64,000 nt of DNA from Nannocystis sp. RBIL2 (GTDB taxonomy: Bacteria; Myxococcota_A; Polyangia; Nannocystales; Nannocystaceae), in assembly GCF_026626745.1 (NCBI RefSeq), contig NZ_JAPNJW010000002.1:5170151-5234150 (forward strand), read 5' to 3'. This document shows, piece by piece, positions 25,928 to 34,558 of the stretch (its first letter is position 1; the number at the start of each line of letters is the position of its first letter). A program made the position numbers and the translations under genes. The notes beneath the pieces are model-generated. The model saw only the letters and a program-made list of their open reading frames with translations. It did no database searches and was not told where the DNA came from.

Positions 25928-26938
25928 ATGCTCCGCGCCCTCCTCGTCCTCCCGCTCCTCAGCCTGCTCGCCTGCCCCGCCGCCGAGAACGACACGACCG
26001 CGAGCGACGGCAGCAGCGGCTCCGACCCCTCTCCCGCCAGCGGCGCCGACCCGACCGCGGCCATGTTCGACAGCTCCGGCCCCACCAGCACCACCAGCAC
26101 CACCAGCACCGCGAGCACCACCAGCACCAGCGAAACCTCGGCGAGCGCGACCTCCGAGGACGGCCCCGAAGCGACCGGCGAAGCGAGCGGGACGAACCCC
26201 GACTCGCTCGGCACCAGCGCCACCGCGACGACCGCCGAGGACACCACCTCGACCACCACCGCCGACGTCCCGGTCGCGTGCGACCCCTGGCTCGAGGACT
26301 GTCCCGAGGGCCAGAAGTGCGCCGCCTACGACGAGGACGGCGCCGGCCTGACCTGGACCGGCTACCAGTGCGTGCCGCTCGCCCCGCAGCCGGCGCAGCT
26401 CGGCCAGCCGTGCACCGTCACCGCCCCCGTGACCTCCGGCCTCGACACCTGCGACGAGCACCTGATGTGCTGGGACCTCGACGACCAGCTCGCGGGGCAC
26501 TGCGTGGCGATGTGCGAGGGCACGCCGGAGTCACCGAGCTGCGCCGCGCCGGACACCTACTGCGCGCAGGCCGACAACGATGTGCTGATCCTCTGCCTCC
26601 CCGGCTGCGATCCGCTGGTGCAGGACTGCCCCGTCGGCGAGGCCTGCTACCCGCACCACGCGCAGCAGGGCGTGTTCGCCTGCTACCCCGACGCCGGCGG
26701 CCGCGAGGGTCAGGTCTTCGACGCCTGCGAATTCCTCAACGTCTGCGACCCCGGCCTCCTGTGCCTGTTCCCCGCCGTGGCCGTCGAGTGCGACCAGGAC
26801 GCGGCGGGCTGCTGCATGCCCTACTGCGACCTCGGCAAGCCCAACACCTGCCCGGGCGCGGGCCAGGAGTGCCTGCCCCTGCTCGAGGAGCCGACGCCGA
26901 AGTACGGGGACCTCGGCGCGTGCTCGGTCTGGGAGTGA
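25928..26938 (+). CDS. Cys-rich lipoprotein with Thr/Ser linker
   Basis: 336 residues. Signal with lipobox LLAC (Cys16), a Ser/Thr linker of about 95 residues (STTSTTSTASTTSTS-like), then a domain with about 24 cysteines. Repeated motif CDP-x3-DCP-x-G-x2-C occurs twice (CDPWLEDCPEGQKC and CDPLVQDCPVGEAC). The C-terminus ends KYGDLGACSVWE. Ribosome site AAGGA 7 bases before the start. Convergent with a shorter homologue at 27028-27492. Disulfide-rich surface protein; function unknown. Confidence 0.8.
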   Translation: MLRALLVLPLLSLLACPAAENDTTASDGSSGSDPSPASGADPTAAMFDSSGPTSTTSTTSTASTTSTSETSASATSEDGPEATGEASGTNPDSLGTSATATTAEDTTSTTTADVPVACDPWLEDCPEGQKCAAYDEDGAGLTWTGYQCVPLAPQPAQLGQPCTVTAPVTSGLDTCDEHLMCWDLDDQLAGHCVAMCEGTPESPSCAAPDTYCAQADNDVLILCLPGCDPLVQDCPVGEACYPHHAQQGVFACYPDAGGREGQVFDACEFLNVCDPGLLCLFPAVAVECDQDAAGCCMPYCDLGKPNTCPGAGQECLPLLEEPTPKYGDLGACSVWE

Positions 26939-26963
26939 GCGCCGCGGAAACCATATGACCCAT

Positions 26964-26988
26964 CGGACATGTCCGTCACGACATGTCG
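26964..26988. repeat. Hairpin repeat, intergenic
   Basis: Core ACATGTCC-GTCA-CGACATGT (26967-26986). The left arm also forms its own palindrome, CGGACATGTCCG. Between two convergent paralogous genes. Confidence 0.82.
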
Positions 26989-27027
26989 AGGGATTCGCGA
27001 CCCACCCGGCGCGCGCCTCGCGGGGCC

Positions 27028-27492
27028 CTACTTCGGCAGCCGGCACACCCCGTAGTCGGCCCACATCGGCGGCACCTCTTCGCCGTCGAACACCGGCGCG
27101 CAGACCTCGGACGAGCTGCCGCACTGGGCGCTGGTGTCGCTCACCTCGCACAGCGAGCTGCAGCAGGACGAGCCGTCGCAGCTGCCGAGCACGACCGAGG
27201 ACAGGCACACGAGGCCCGGGCCGCACTCGCCGGCGGCCTGGCACGGGTCGCCGGGCGCGCCGTCGACGAACACCTCGATGCACACGAAGTCGTCGCCGCT
27301 CAGCGAGCACGCCTGTCCGTCGGGGCAGTCCTGGCTGAGCGGGTCGCACTCGACCGTCGGCGGCGGCTTCTCGTCCTCGCCGGTGGTAGTGCCGGGCGAG
27401 CCGGCGCCGTCGGTGGTCGACCCGTGCTCGAACTGAATGCAGCCGCCGGCGAGGGACAGCGCGAGAACTGCGACGAGGCGCGGTTTGGCCAT
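27028..27492 (-). CDS. Short Cys-rich lipoprotein, homologue of its convergent neighbour
   Basis: 154 residues. Start at MAKPRLVAVLALSLAGGC (lipobox at 18). A short linker is followed by CDPLSQDCPDGQAC, the same motif as in the gene at 25928, and about 14 cysteines in all. The C-terminus VPPMWADYGVCRLPK aligns with the TPKYGDLGACSVWE end of the neighbour. Likely a shortened duplicate in inverted orientation. Confidence 0.78.
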   Translation of the reverse strand: MAKPRLVAVLALSLAGGCIQFEHGSTTDGAGSPGTTTGEDEKPPPTVECDPLSQDCPDGQACSLSGDDFVCIEVFVDGAPGDPCQAAGECGPGLVCLSSVVLGSCDGSSCCSSLCEVSDTSAQCGSSSEVCAPVFDGEEVPPMWADYGVCRLPK

Positions 27493-27567
27493 GGCGGCGA
27501 GGGTAACGCGAGCAGGGCCGCCGCGGGCAGACGGTGATCCGACCTCGAGGCGTGGTAGTGTGCGCGC

Positions 27568-28488
27568 GTGAAGCACGACACAGAAGCCCTCTCCGGCGAC
27601 GGCGTGACCACCCACGTCCACGTGTGGACCCCCGACGGCCAGCCGGTGCGCGGCCTGGTCCAGGTGCTGCACGGCCTGGCCGAGCACGCCGGGCGCTACG
27701 AGGGCCTCGCGGCCGGCCTGTGCGGCGCCGGCCTGGCGGTCGTGGCTCACGATCACCGCGGCCACGGCCACACGGCTCCCGGCCCCGACGAGCTCGGCTT
27801 CTTCGGCGACAGCGGCTGGGCCGGCGTGCTCGCCGACTCCGCGCGCGTGCGCGCCCACGCCCGCACGCGCTTCGGCGAGGTCCCGTGGGCGTTGCTCGGC
27901 CACAGCATGGGCTCGGTGATCGCGCTGCACGACCTCGCCACCAGCGGGGCGCGGCCGGCCGCGGTGGTGCTGTCGGGCGCGACCGGCAAGGTCGGCGCGC
28001 TGCTGCGGATCGGTCAAGGCCTCATCCAGGTCGAGCTGCGCCGGATCGGCGTGCGCGGCCGCAGCAAGCTGCTCAACGCCACCGCCTTCGGCACTTACAA
28101 CCGGGCGTTCCGCCCCAACCGCACCGAGTTCGACTGGCTGTCGCGCGACCCGGCCCAGGTCGACGCCTACGTCGACGACCCACTGTGCGGCTTCTTGCCG
28201 ACCACCTCGCTGTGGCGCGACCTCGTCGGCGGCCAGGCCCACCTGCAGACCGCCGAGTTCCTGACCCGCCTGCCGCGCGTGCCCTACTCGGTGGTCGGCG
28301 GCGACCTCGACCCGGTCGGCGGCAAGGGCCGCCAGGTCCAGGCCCTGGTGGCCATGATGCGCAAGCTCGGCCTCCAGGTCGACCTGCACTTGTGGCCAGG
28401 CGGCCGCCACGAGATGTTCCACGAGACGAACCGCGACGACGTGGTCGCCGACACGACGCGGTGGATCGCCGGCAAGCTCGCGGACTGA
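27568..28488 (+). CDS. Monoacylglycerol lipase-like alpha/beta hydrolase
   Basis: 306 residues starting at GTG. Motifs of the monoacylglycerol lipase/lysophospholipase group: VQVLHGLAEHAGRYEGLAAG, VVAHDHRGHG, nucleophile elbow LGHSMGS, and GGDLDPVGG with a final HEMFHE holding the catalytic His. The enzyme likely hydrolyses mono- or lysophospholipid esters. No signal peptide, so cytoplasmic. Followed by a hairpin repeat at 28505. Confidence 0.85.
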   Translation: MKHDTEALSGDGVTTHVHVWTPDGQPVRGLVQVLHGLAEHAGRYEGLAAGLCGAGLAVVAHDHRGHGHTAPGPDELGFFGDSGWAGVLADSARVRAHARTRFGEVPWALLGHSMGSVIALHDLATSGARPAAVVLSGATGKVGALLRIGQGLIQVELRRIGVRGRSKLLNATAFGTYNRAFRPNRTEFDWLSRDPAQVDAYVDDPLCGFLPTTSLWRDLVGGQAHLQTAEFLTRLPRVPYSVVGGDLDPVGGKGRQVQALVAMMRKLGLQVDLHLWPGGRHEMFHETNRDDVVADTTRWIAGKLAD

Positions 28489-28504
28489 GCCGCAGATCTT
28501 TCAG

Positions 28505-28524
28505 ACATGTCCCGAGAGACATGT
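28505..28524. repeat. 20-bp hairpin repeat, intergenic
   Basis: Arms ACATGTCC and AGACATGT, loop CGAG, 17 bases after the hydrolase stop. Each arm extended by one base (GACATGTC) is itself palindromic. Confidence 0.82.
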
Positions 28525-28725
28525 CCGCCACCGCTCGCCGCGGACCGCGTCATCGTCCGGGCGCCCCCGCCGGGAATCGCATGACCCTGGCGCGCCGCCT
28601 CGACGCCGCTCGGCGGGCCGCATCGACTTCATTCGGGACGGCATCCTCGACCTGTCCCCGCCCGTGAGCCCCATCACCTCGCACCCTGTTACCGGTCTGC
28701 CCCGGCGACGGCACTTCCTCATCAA

Positions 28726-29025
28726 ATGGCAGATGTACGAGTCTATTTTGTCACCAAGGAGCCCCGTACGGACCGGTATTCGGGGATCACGTTTTTGGGC
28801 GGGTCGAACTGGAAGTGGAGCGTCAGCCGGGTGATCCGGTCGATCGAAGCCGGGACCGATACCTTCTACACGCTCGATGGCACGCATCGCGCGGAGGTCG
28901 GCGTGGTCAAAGGCGAACACGGAAAGCACGTGCAGACGCACGCGAATGGCCACTGGAACGACAACCTCCTGGCCTTGCCGGATTTCCCCCCGGAGCTCCG
29001 TCACCGGGGTGAATTTCCGCTCTAG
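28726..29025 (+). CDS. DUF3892 domain protein
   Basis: 99 residues. VRVYFVTKEPRTDRYSGITF, then GGSNWKWSVSRVIRSIEAGT and FYTLDGTHRAEVGVV match the small DUF3892 family. HWNDNLLALPDF near the end is typical of it. Function unknown. Less GC-rich than neighbours. It follows the lipase by 237 bases, with nothing else between except a hairpin repeat. Confidence 0.7.
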   Translation: MADVRVYFVTKEPRTDRYSGITFLGGSNWKWSVSRVIRSIEAGTDTFYTLDGTHRAEVGVVKGEHGKHVQTHANGHWNDNLLALPDFPPELRHRGEFPL

Positions 29026-29086
29026 GCAGAGCACGGCGATTCGCGGCCGAGCACGCCGGTCTGCGATGAAAGCCACCCTCCCGGCG

Positions 29087-29533
29087 TCATCCGACCAGCC
29101 GGGAGTCGGTCCGCAGGCGGACCTGGTGCTCCGGCATCTCCTGTATCTCGGGACAGGCGAACGGGCCGCCGAACAGCACCCCGCCGGCGATCCATAGACC
29201 GACCATCTGGAACGCGACAAATCCTGACTCTGCCGCGAAGCGCTCCGGTTCCCACGCCGCGACGGCCTCGGCGCCGAGCGCGACGGCGATCAGCGGCGCG
29301 GCCAGCAGCACCGCGCCCGCGCCGAGGAGCGGGCGCGGCGGCACGACAGTGCCGCGCCGGGCGTAATGGACCGCCGAGCCGAGCAAGAGCGCGAGCGTAC
29401 CGATACAAGAGACCTCGGCCGCAGCATCGAAGGACACGCGGCCGAGAGCGGCGACGACCAGCCCGATCGCCGCCGCGATCTTGAGCACCGCGACACACGC
29501 GACCAGGCCGAAAAATACCCTCACGCGAGCCAA
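29087..29533 (-). CDS. Small integral membrane protein
   Basis: 148 residues with four hydrophobic stretches: residues about 5-30 (VFFGLVACVAVLKIAAAIGL), 35-57 (AAAEVSCIGTLALLLGSAV), 66-85 (LLGAGAVLLAAPLIAVALG) and 103-122 (GFVAFQMVGLWIAGGVLFGG). Charged C-terminus MPEHQVRLRTDSRL. No motif recognised. Codon choice and spacing support a real gene. Confidence 0.6.
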   Translation of the reverse strand: MARVRVFFGLVACVAVLKIAAAIGLVVAALGRVSFDAAAEVSCIGTLALLLGSAVHYARRGTVVPPRPLLGAGAVLLAAPLIAVALGAEAVAAWEPERFAAESGFVAFQMVGLWIAGGVLFGGPFACPEIQEMPEHQVRLRTDSRLVG

Positions 29534-29648
29534 GATACCGCCGCTGCGCTGCAGTTCAAGCCCGTCGCCGCGTCGACCGGAGAAACAGAGTTCACCGGGC
29601 TCCTCGACGCCCGCGGCCGCTCGCCTGGCTCCGGAGCGTGGGCAGATG

Positions 29649-29694
29649 ACATGTCTTTGAGGACCTTACATTTAAGACATGTCTCTCAGGACAG
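29649..29694. repeat. Two degenerate hairpin repeat units
   Basis: Left arm ACATGTCT is intact in both units (29649-29656 and 29677-29684); right arms are GGACCTTA and GGACAGCC after loops TTGA and CTCA. Direct copies of GACATGTCT-x3-AGGAC, 28 bases apart, just after the end of the kinase gene. Confidence 0.65.
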
Positions 29695-29696
29695 CC

Positions 29697-32516
29697 TCAC
29701 CCACGCCGCGCCGGCAACGAATGCGCGGCCAGCCAGGTCTCGACCTCGGCGAGCATGCGTTCGCTGCCGCTCGACTCGCGGAAGGTCGCGGCGGCTTGCT
29801 CGGCCAGGCTGCGGGCGCGGGCCTTGTCGCCGCCGCCGTCCCACAGCGCGCGGGCCAGCTCGTTGCGGGCGGCGGCCAGGTAGCGGGCGTCTCGCGGGCG
29901 GCGCTCGAACAGCGCCACCGCCTGCTCGAGCGGCGCGACCGCCTCGGCCGGGCGTTTGAGCTCGGTGAACGCGATGCCCACGCCGGTGAGGTAAGCGCCG
30001 GTGTCGGGGTGGTCCTCGCCGAGGGTCGCGCGCTGCAGCTGCAGCGCCCATTGCAGCTGCGTCAGCGCCTCGGCCGGGCGCTGGCTGTTGATCAGCAGCG
30101 ACGAGAAGTTGTAGGCGACCTTGGCGGCGTCGGGGTGCGGCTTGGCCTGGCGCGTGTAGATCTGCAGGGTCGCGCGGTAGGCCTGCTCGGCCCGCGCGAA
30201 GTCGCCGCGGACCATTTCGAAGTTGGCGAGGTTGCCGAACGCCGCCGCGGTGCTGAGGTGGAGCGGGCCGTGGACGCGCAGGTCGATCGCCAGGGCGCGG
30301 CGCAGCGCCGCCTCGGCGCCGGCGACGTCGCGCAGGTCGAGCAGCGAGGTCCCGAGGTTGTTGGCCAGGTCGGCCACCGCCGGGTGGTCGGCGCCGAGGT
30401 GCTGCTCGGCCAGCGCCAGGGCGCGGCGGTACTCGGCGACCGCGGCCTCGTGCTCGCCGAGGTCGAAGAAGCTGCGGCCGTACTGGCGCAGGGCGGTGAG
30501 CAGGCGCGGGTCGGCGGGCTCGGCGTGCTGCGTCAGCGCGGCCACGGCCTCGCGCAGGCGGGCGTTGGCGCCCTGGAAGTCGCCGGAGCTGCGCTCGGCG
30601 AGCGCCGCGGCCAGCTCGAGCTCGGCGCCGAGGAGCGCATCGTCGCCGACGCGGGCGAACGCGGCGCGGGCGTGGGCCACGGCGCGGCGGGCCTCGTCGG
30701 GGCGGGCCAGGTCGTCGGCCAGCAGGGCGGCGAGGCCGAGCCACGCGCGCGTGGCCGCCCGGTCGTCGCGCGCGGCCTCGGCCGCCCACAGCGACTGGTA
30801 CCAGGCCTCCTCGGCCCTGGCGGCGTCGGCCAGGCCCTGGCGCGCCTCGCCGACCACGCGCTGGGCCGCGGCGGCCAGGCCGTGCCAGCCGCGGACGCGC
30901 GCCGTCGCGCCGGCGCTCTCGGCCGCGGTCTGGGCGGCGGCGAACCGCCCGGCCTGCACGAGCGCGGCCGCGCGGTCGACCTCGGCGCGGCCGCGGCGGG
31001 CGTCGTCGTCGTCGCCGTCGCCGGCCTGCGCCAGCGCGGCCGGGTCGCGGCAGGCCGCCGGCTCGGGCAAGTCGTGGGCGATGGCGACCGCCGCCTCGAC
31101 CACGTCGCGCTCGCCGGTCTGCAGCAGGCGCACGCGCTCGCGCAGGGCCGCGCGGCGGTCGTCGAGGCAGGCGGTCCGCCGCGCCAGCTCGGCCTCGGTC
31201 TGGTGGCCGTAGACGCGGGTCGCCTCGCAGGCGGCCCGCCGCTCGCCGTGCCAGCGCGCGGCCCAGGCGTCGAGCGCAGCCACGGTGGTCGCGGCGACGG
31301 TGGTCGCGAACGGCAGGTTGCTGGCGTGGAAGCCCTGCCGCAGCGCCCGCGCGGCCTCGCCGTCCCACACTCCGGCCAGCAGCGACGGGTCGTCGCGGCA
31401 CAGCTGCGGCGGCGGCGGCTCGCCGCGGGTCCACAGCAGCGCCAGGGCGACCGCCAGCGCCACGCCGCCGGCCGCCAGCAGGGTGCCGCGGCGGCGGTGC
31501 AGGCCGCGCTCGCAGGCGTCGATCAGCGCCGACATGGCGGGGAAGCGCGCCGCCGGCTCGTCGGCCAGGCCGCGCAGCAGCACCTGCCGCAGCCACCGCG
31601 GGAACGCCCGCCCGCCGGTCGGCGCCGGCGCCGGCTCGGGCGCCGGCGCCCCGCGCCAGGTGGTGTCCGGCAGGCGGTACGGCGCGCCGGCGAGCGCCTC
31701 CCACAGCGCGGCGCAGAAGCTGTACTGGTCGGAGCGGGCGTCGACCGGCGCGCCGCGCCACTGCTCGGGGGCCATGTACGCCGGCGTCCCGACCAGCGCC
31801 CCGGTGGCGGTCAGCGACGCCGACGCGGCCCGCTCCGGCGCCTCGACGGGGCTCGCCTCGCCGGCGACCGCGAGACCGAAGTCGACCACGCGCACCCGCC
31901 CGTCGGGCCCGACCAGCGCGTTGCCGGGCTTGAAGTCGCGGTGCACCACCCCGGCCGCGTGGGCGTGCGCGAGCCCGCGGGCGGCCTGCAGGTACATGTC
32001 GACGATCGCCCGCCACGGCCGCGGCTGCTCGGTCTGCCAGCGCGCCAGGGTCGGCCCGGGCACCAGCTCCATGGCGATGAACACCTCGCCGTCGGCCTCG
32101 CCGACGTCGTAGATCGGCACGACGTTGGGGTGGGAGATCCGCGCCAGCACCCGCGCCTCGCGGGCCAGCCGCTCGCGCAGGTGCGCCGCCCCGCCGAACG
32201 CCTGCGGCCGCACCAGCTTGAGCGCGACCTTGCGGTCGAGCTCGGGATCGTACGCGGTGTGCACGACGCCCATGCCGCCGGCTCCGCGCACGTCGAGGAC
32301 GAGGTAGCGCCCGCACGTGCTGCCGCGCGCGCGCAATCGCGGCGCCGGGCTCTCGGGCGCGTCCGCGGCCGCCGGGGCGATCACGCGAGCCAGGGCCGCC
32401 AGGGCCTCGCGGCAGGCGTCGCAGCCGTCGAGGTGGGCCTCGAAGCCGGCCGCCGCCGCCCCGGTCAGCGCGCCCTCGAGATAGGCGGCGAAGGTGCTGT
32501 CGTCAGGGCAATCCAC
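29697..32516 (-). CDS. Zinc-finger Ser/Thr protein kinase with TPR-like C-terminal region
   Basis: 939 residues from GTG 32516. Residues 28-35 HLDGCDAC form a zinc-finger anti-sigma-type motif at the N-terminus. Kinase domain about 70-330: GAGGMGVV (glycine loop), VALKLV (Lys100), HRDFKPGN (His192-Arg-Asp), DFGLAV (Asp212) and MAPEQW. A membrane segment (LLAAGGVALAVALALLW) follows, then a periplasmic domain. The last 450 residues contain many helical repeats with A-x3-A-x2-Y pattern (TPR-like: AEYRRALALAEQHLG, NLGTSLLDL). Divergent from a sigma-70-type gene with 52 bases between. Upstream in-frame codons overlap the neighbour and are unlikely. Confidence 0.85.
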   Translation of the reverse strand: MDCPDDSTFAAYLEGALTGAAAAGFEAHLDGCDACREALAALARVIAPAAADAPESPAPRLRARGSTCGRYLVLDVRGAGGMGVVHTAYDPELDRKVALKLVRPQAFGGAAHLRERLAREARVLARISHPNVVPIYDVGEADGEVFIAMELVPGPTLARWQTEQPRPWRAIVDMYLQAARGLAHAHAAGVVHRDFKPGNALVGPDGRVRVVDFGLAVAGEASPVEAPERAASASLTATGALVGTPAYMAPEQWRGAPVDARSDQYSFCAALWEALAGAPYRLPDTTWRGAPAPEPAPAPTGGRAFPRWLRQVLLRGLADEPAARFPAMSALIDACERGLHRRRGTLLAAGGVALAVALALLWTRGEPPPPQLCRDDPSLLAGVWDGEAARALRQGFHASNLPFATTVAATTVAALDAWAARWHGERRAACEATRVYGHQTEAELARRTACLDDRRAALRERVRLLQTGERDVVEAAVAIAHDLPEPAACRDPAALAQAGDGDDDDARRGRAEVDRAAALVQAGRFAAAQTAAESAGATARVRGWHGLAAAAQRVVGEARQGLADAARAEEAWYQSLWAAEAARDDRAATRAWLGLAALLADDLARPDEARRAVAHARAAFARVGDDALLGAELELAAALAERSSGDFQGANARLREAVAALTQHAEPADPRLLTALRQYGRSFFDLGEHEAAVAEYRRALALAEQHLGADHPAVADLANNLGTSLLDLRDVAGAEAALRRALAIDLRVHGPLHLSTAAAFGNLANFEMVRGDFARAEQAYRATLQIYTRQAKPHPDAAKVAYNFSSLLINSQRPAEALTQLQWALQLQRATLGEDHPDTGAYLTGVGIAFTELKRPAEAVAPLEQAVALFERRPRDARYLAAARNELARALWDGGGDKARARSLAEQAAATFRESSGSERMLAEVETWLAAHSLPARRG

Positions 32517-32568
32517 GCCCGCCGCGCTTATACCCCGCCGCCCGGGCGGCGTGTAGCATCCGCCTCCC

Positions 32569-33453
32569 ATGTCCCGGGTCCTCGACCAGTTGGTCGCGCG
32601 CTGGAGCGAAGTGCCGCCGCCGCTGCGCGAGCGCACCGACGCGGCCGCGCTGGCGAGCGCGTGGCAGGCGGTCGAGGCGGCCTGGCCCGAGTTCGCCGAC
32701 GACCCGCCCGGCTTCTTCGCCCGCGTGGCCCCGCGGCTGGCCCCCGAGGTCGACCTCGCCGCGGTCGCCTGGGCCGACCTCGCCCTCGCCGACGCCTGCC
32801 TGCGCACGCTCCCGGGCGCCCTGGCGGCCTTCGAGGCGGCCCACGGCGAGGCCCTCGACGCGGCGCTGCAGGCGGTGGGGGTCGGCGCCGACGAGCGGGC
32901 CGAGGCGCGCCAGCGGCTGCGCCTGCGCCTCCTGGTCCGAGAGACAGGCGAGGCCCCGCGCCTGGCCGGCTACTCCGGCCGCGGCCCGCTGCGCGCGTGG
33001 CTGCGGGTGGCGACCGTGCGCGAGGCGCTGATGCTGGTCCGCTCGGCCAAGCGCCGCGCCGCCCACGAGGTCGAGGACGACGGCGAGCTGCTCGAGCAGG
33101 CGGCCGTGGCCGACGACCCGGAGATCGTCCTGCTGCGCGAGCGCTGCCGCGACGAGCTGCGGGCCGCCCTGCGCGCCGCAGTGGCCGCGCTCGACAGCCG
33201 CGAGCGCACCCTGCTGCGCCTGTCCCTGCGCGACCGCCTGACCGTGGACCAGCTCGGCGCGCTGTTCCACGTCCACCGCTCGACCGCGGCCCGCTGGCTC
33301 AAGGCGTTGCAAGCCAAGCTGCACGCCGACACCCGCGCCCAGCTGGCCCGCACCCTCCGCCTCGAAGGCGCCGAGATCGAGTCGCTGATCCGCGCGATCG
33401 GCAGCCGCATCGACATGAGCCTGGCCGGCTCGCTCGAGCCGACAGTTCAATAA
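32569..33453 (+). CDS. Sigma-70-type factor linked to the zinc-finger kinase
   Basis: 294 residues. Region 2 is divergent, visible around PLRAWLRVATVREALMLVRS. Region 4 is clear: LSLRDRLTVDQLGALFHVHRSTAARWLKALQAKL, a helix-turn-helix with ALDSRERTLLRL before it. In myxobacteria such factors are typically encoded beside a kinase with an N-terminal zinc finger, as here. The kinase probably controls the factor, either by binding it or by phosphorylation; this is inferred from order. Confidence 0.8.
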   Translation: MSRVLDQLVARWSEVPPPLRERTDAAALASAWQAVEAAWPEFADDPPGFFARVAPRLAPEVDLAAVAWADLALADACLRTLPGALAAFEAAHGEALDAALQAVGVGADERAEARQRLRLRLLVRETGEAPRLAGYSGRGPLRAWLRVATVREALMLVRSAKRRAAHEVEDDGELLEQAAVADDPEIVLLRERCRDELRAALRAAVAALDSRERTLLRLSLRDRLTVDQLGALFHVHRSTAARWLKALQAKLHADTRAQLARTLRLEGAEIESLIRAIGSRIDMSLAGSLEPTVQ

Positions 33454-33467
33454 TTTAAAAGAGCGAA

Positions 33468-33493
33468 TGGACATGCCCCGAAGAGCATGTCCA
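33468..33493. repeat. Hairpin repeat, intergenic
   Basis: Outer arms TGGACATGC and GCATGTCCA perfect; inner layout ACATGCCC-CGAA-GAGCATGT. Starts 14 bases after the sigma gene stop. Followed by AT-richer sequence. Confidence 0.8.
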
Positions 33494-33706
33494 AAGAGTC
33501 AGCTCTGTGATAGGCGAGCTCGGCGAGCGGCCATCGGTGCGTCATCCTCCGCTCCACCTTCATGATCCTCGCCCGGCGCCGTGGCGGGCTCGCACGCGCT
33601 CGCTCCCGTGCACGCCCGCGCATGCAATCGGCGCCCGAACGCTGGTCGCTACCTCGGAGGCGCCGCGCCGTTGAAGATCGCGCATTGTCGGGTTAGGTTT
33701 GCCGAC

Positions 33707-34420
33707 ATGATCTTCGCTTATTCCTCGCGCGCGTCCGTCCTCGTCCTCGCCCTCGCCGCCTGCGTCCCCGGCCCCAAGGGCGGCGACACCGACACCACCA
33801 CGACGACCGGCTCGACCTCCGGCCCCGCGCCGGGCACCGACGGCATGTCGTCGACCGACACCCCGACCGGGCCGACCACCGATAGCCCGGCCACCAGCGC
33901 CACCGACGGCGTCTTCACCACCACCGGCGAGCCGCTGACCACCACCATCGATCCCGGCAGCACCAGCGAGCCCAACACCACCACTCTCGGGCCCGGCACC
34001 ACCACCGACTCGACCACCGGCGTGCTCGTGTGCGACCTGGTCCAGATCACCACCGACAGGGCCCACGTGCTCGGCGGCACGGTCCAGGACTGCGGGGTCG
34101 TCGATCCGTGGAACAACAACACCGCCGAGTGGCAGGCCGCCCGCGACTGCGCGCTCGCTGCGGCCGCCGCCGAGCAGCAATTCCAGCTGGTGATCTGGCT
34201 GCAGGGCATCGACAGCAGCGTCGGCCGCGGCTACGCGGGGACCGCCGCCCGCTCGTTCGCGCTCGAGGAGCTCCACTTCGACTCGCTGGGCTCGCCGATC
34301 GTGTTCTCGCGGCCGTGCGCCGGCCTCGCCGCGGTCGACGGCTGCACCGTCGCCCCCGGCGAGGCCTGCATCGAGTGCGTCGAGCCCGGCGTCGCCGGGA
34401 CCGTCTGCGACGTCCCGTGA
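33707..34420 (+). CDS. Lipoprotein with Thr-rich linker, unknown domain
   Basis: 237 residues. Signal MIFAYSSRASVLVLALAAC (lipobox Cys19), then about 90 residues of Thr/Ser/Pro/Gly linker. The C-terminal 130 residues have eight cysteines (VCDLVQITTDRAHVLGG, FSRPCAGLAAVDGCTVAPGE, CIECVEPGVAGTVC) and a helical middle. No recognised domain. Convergent with the dienelactone-hydrolase-like gene across the inverted repeat at 34449-34496. Confidence 0.68.
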   Translation: MIFAYSSRASVLVLALAACVPGPKGGDTDTTTTTGSTSGPAPGTDGMSSTDTPTGPTTDSPATSATDGVFTTTGEPLTTTIDPGSTSEPNTTTLGPGTTTDSTTGVLVCDLVQITTDRAHVLGGTVQDCGVVDPWNNNTAEWQAARDCALAAAAAEQQFQLVIWLQGIDSSVGRGYAGTAARSFALEELHFDSLGSPIVFSRPCAGLAAVDGCTVAPGEACIECVEPGVAGTVCDVP

Positions 34421-34448
34421 ACGCCGGCCGACCGCACCCGATGAAAAA

Positions 34449-34496
34449 GATGACGCCTGCTCGACGGCATGGCTGGACCGTCGAACAGGCGTCATC
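34449..34496. terminator. Long inverted repeat between convergent genes
   Basis: Arms of 19 bases, GATGACGCCTGCTCGACGG and its complement, with one mismatch and a 10-base loop (34468-34477). A strong bidirectional terminator candidate. A hairpin repeat unit follows at 34500. Confidence 0.75.
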
Positions 34497-34499
34497 GAC

Positions 34500-34515
34500 C
34501 TGTCCCTGAGGACAT
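34500..34515. repeat. Short hairpin repeat unit
   Basis: CTGTCC-CTGA-GGACAT: six-base arms with the family loop and spacing. Directly adjoins the terminator-like inverted repeat. Confidence 0.65.
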
Positions 34516-34558
34516 TCAGCGGATCGAAAATCATCCACGCCGGCGCGCCGGCGGAGCG

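Noticed and set aside
32517..32807. N-terminal extension of the zinc-finger kinase
   Set aside because: It would overlap the divergent sigma gene and read an Arg/Ser-rich shadow; GTG 32516 gives the natural zinc-finger start.
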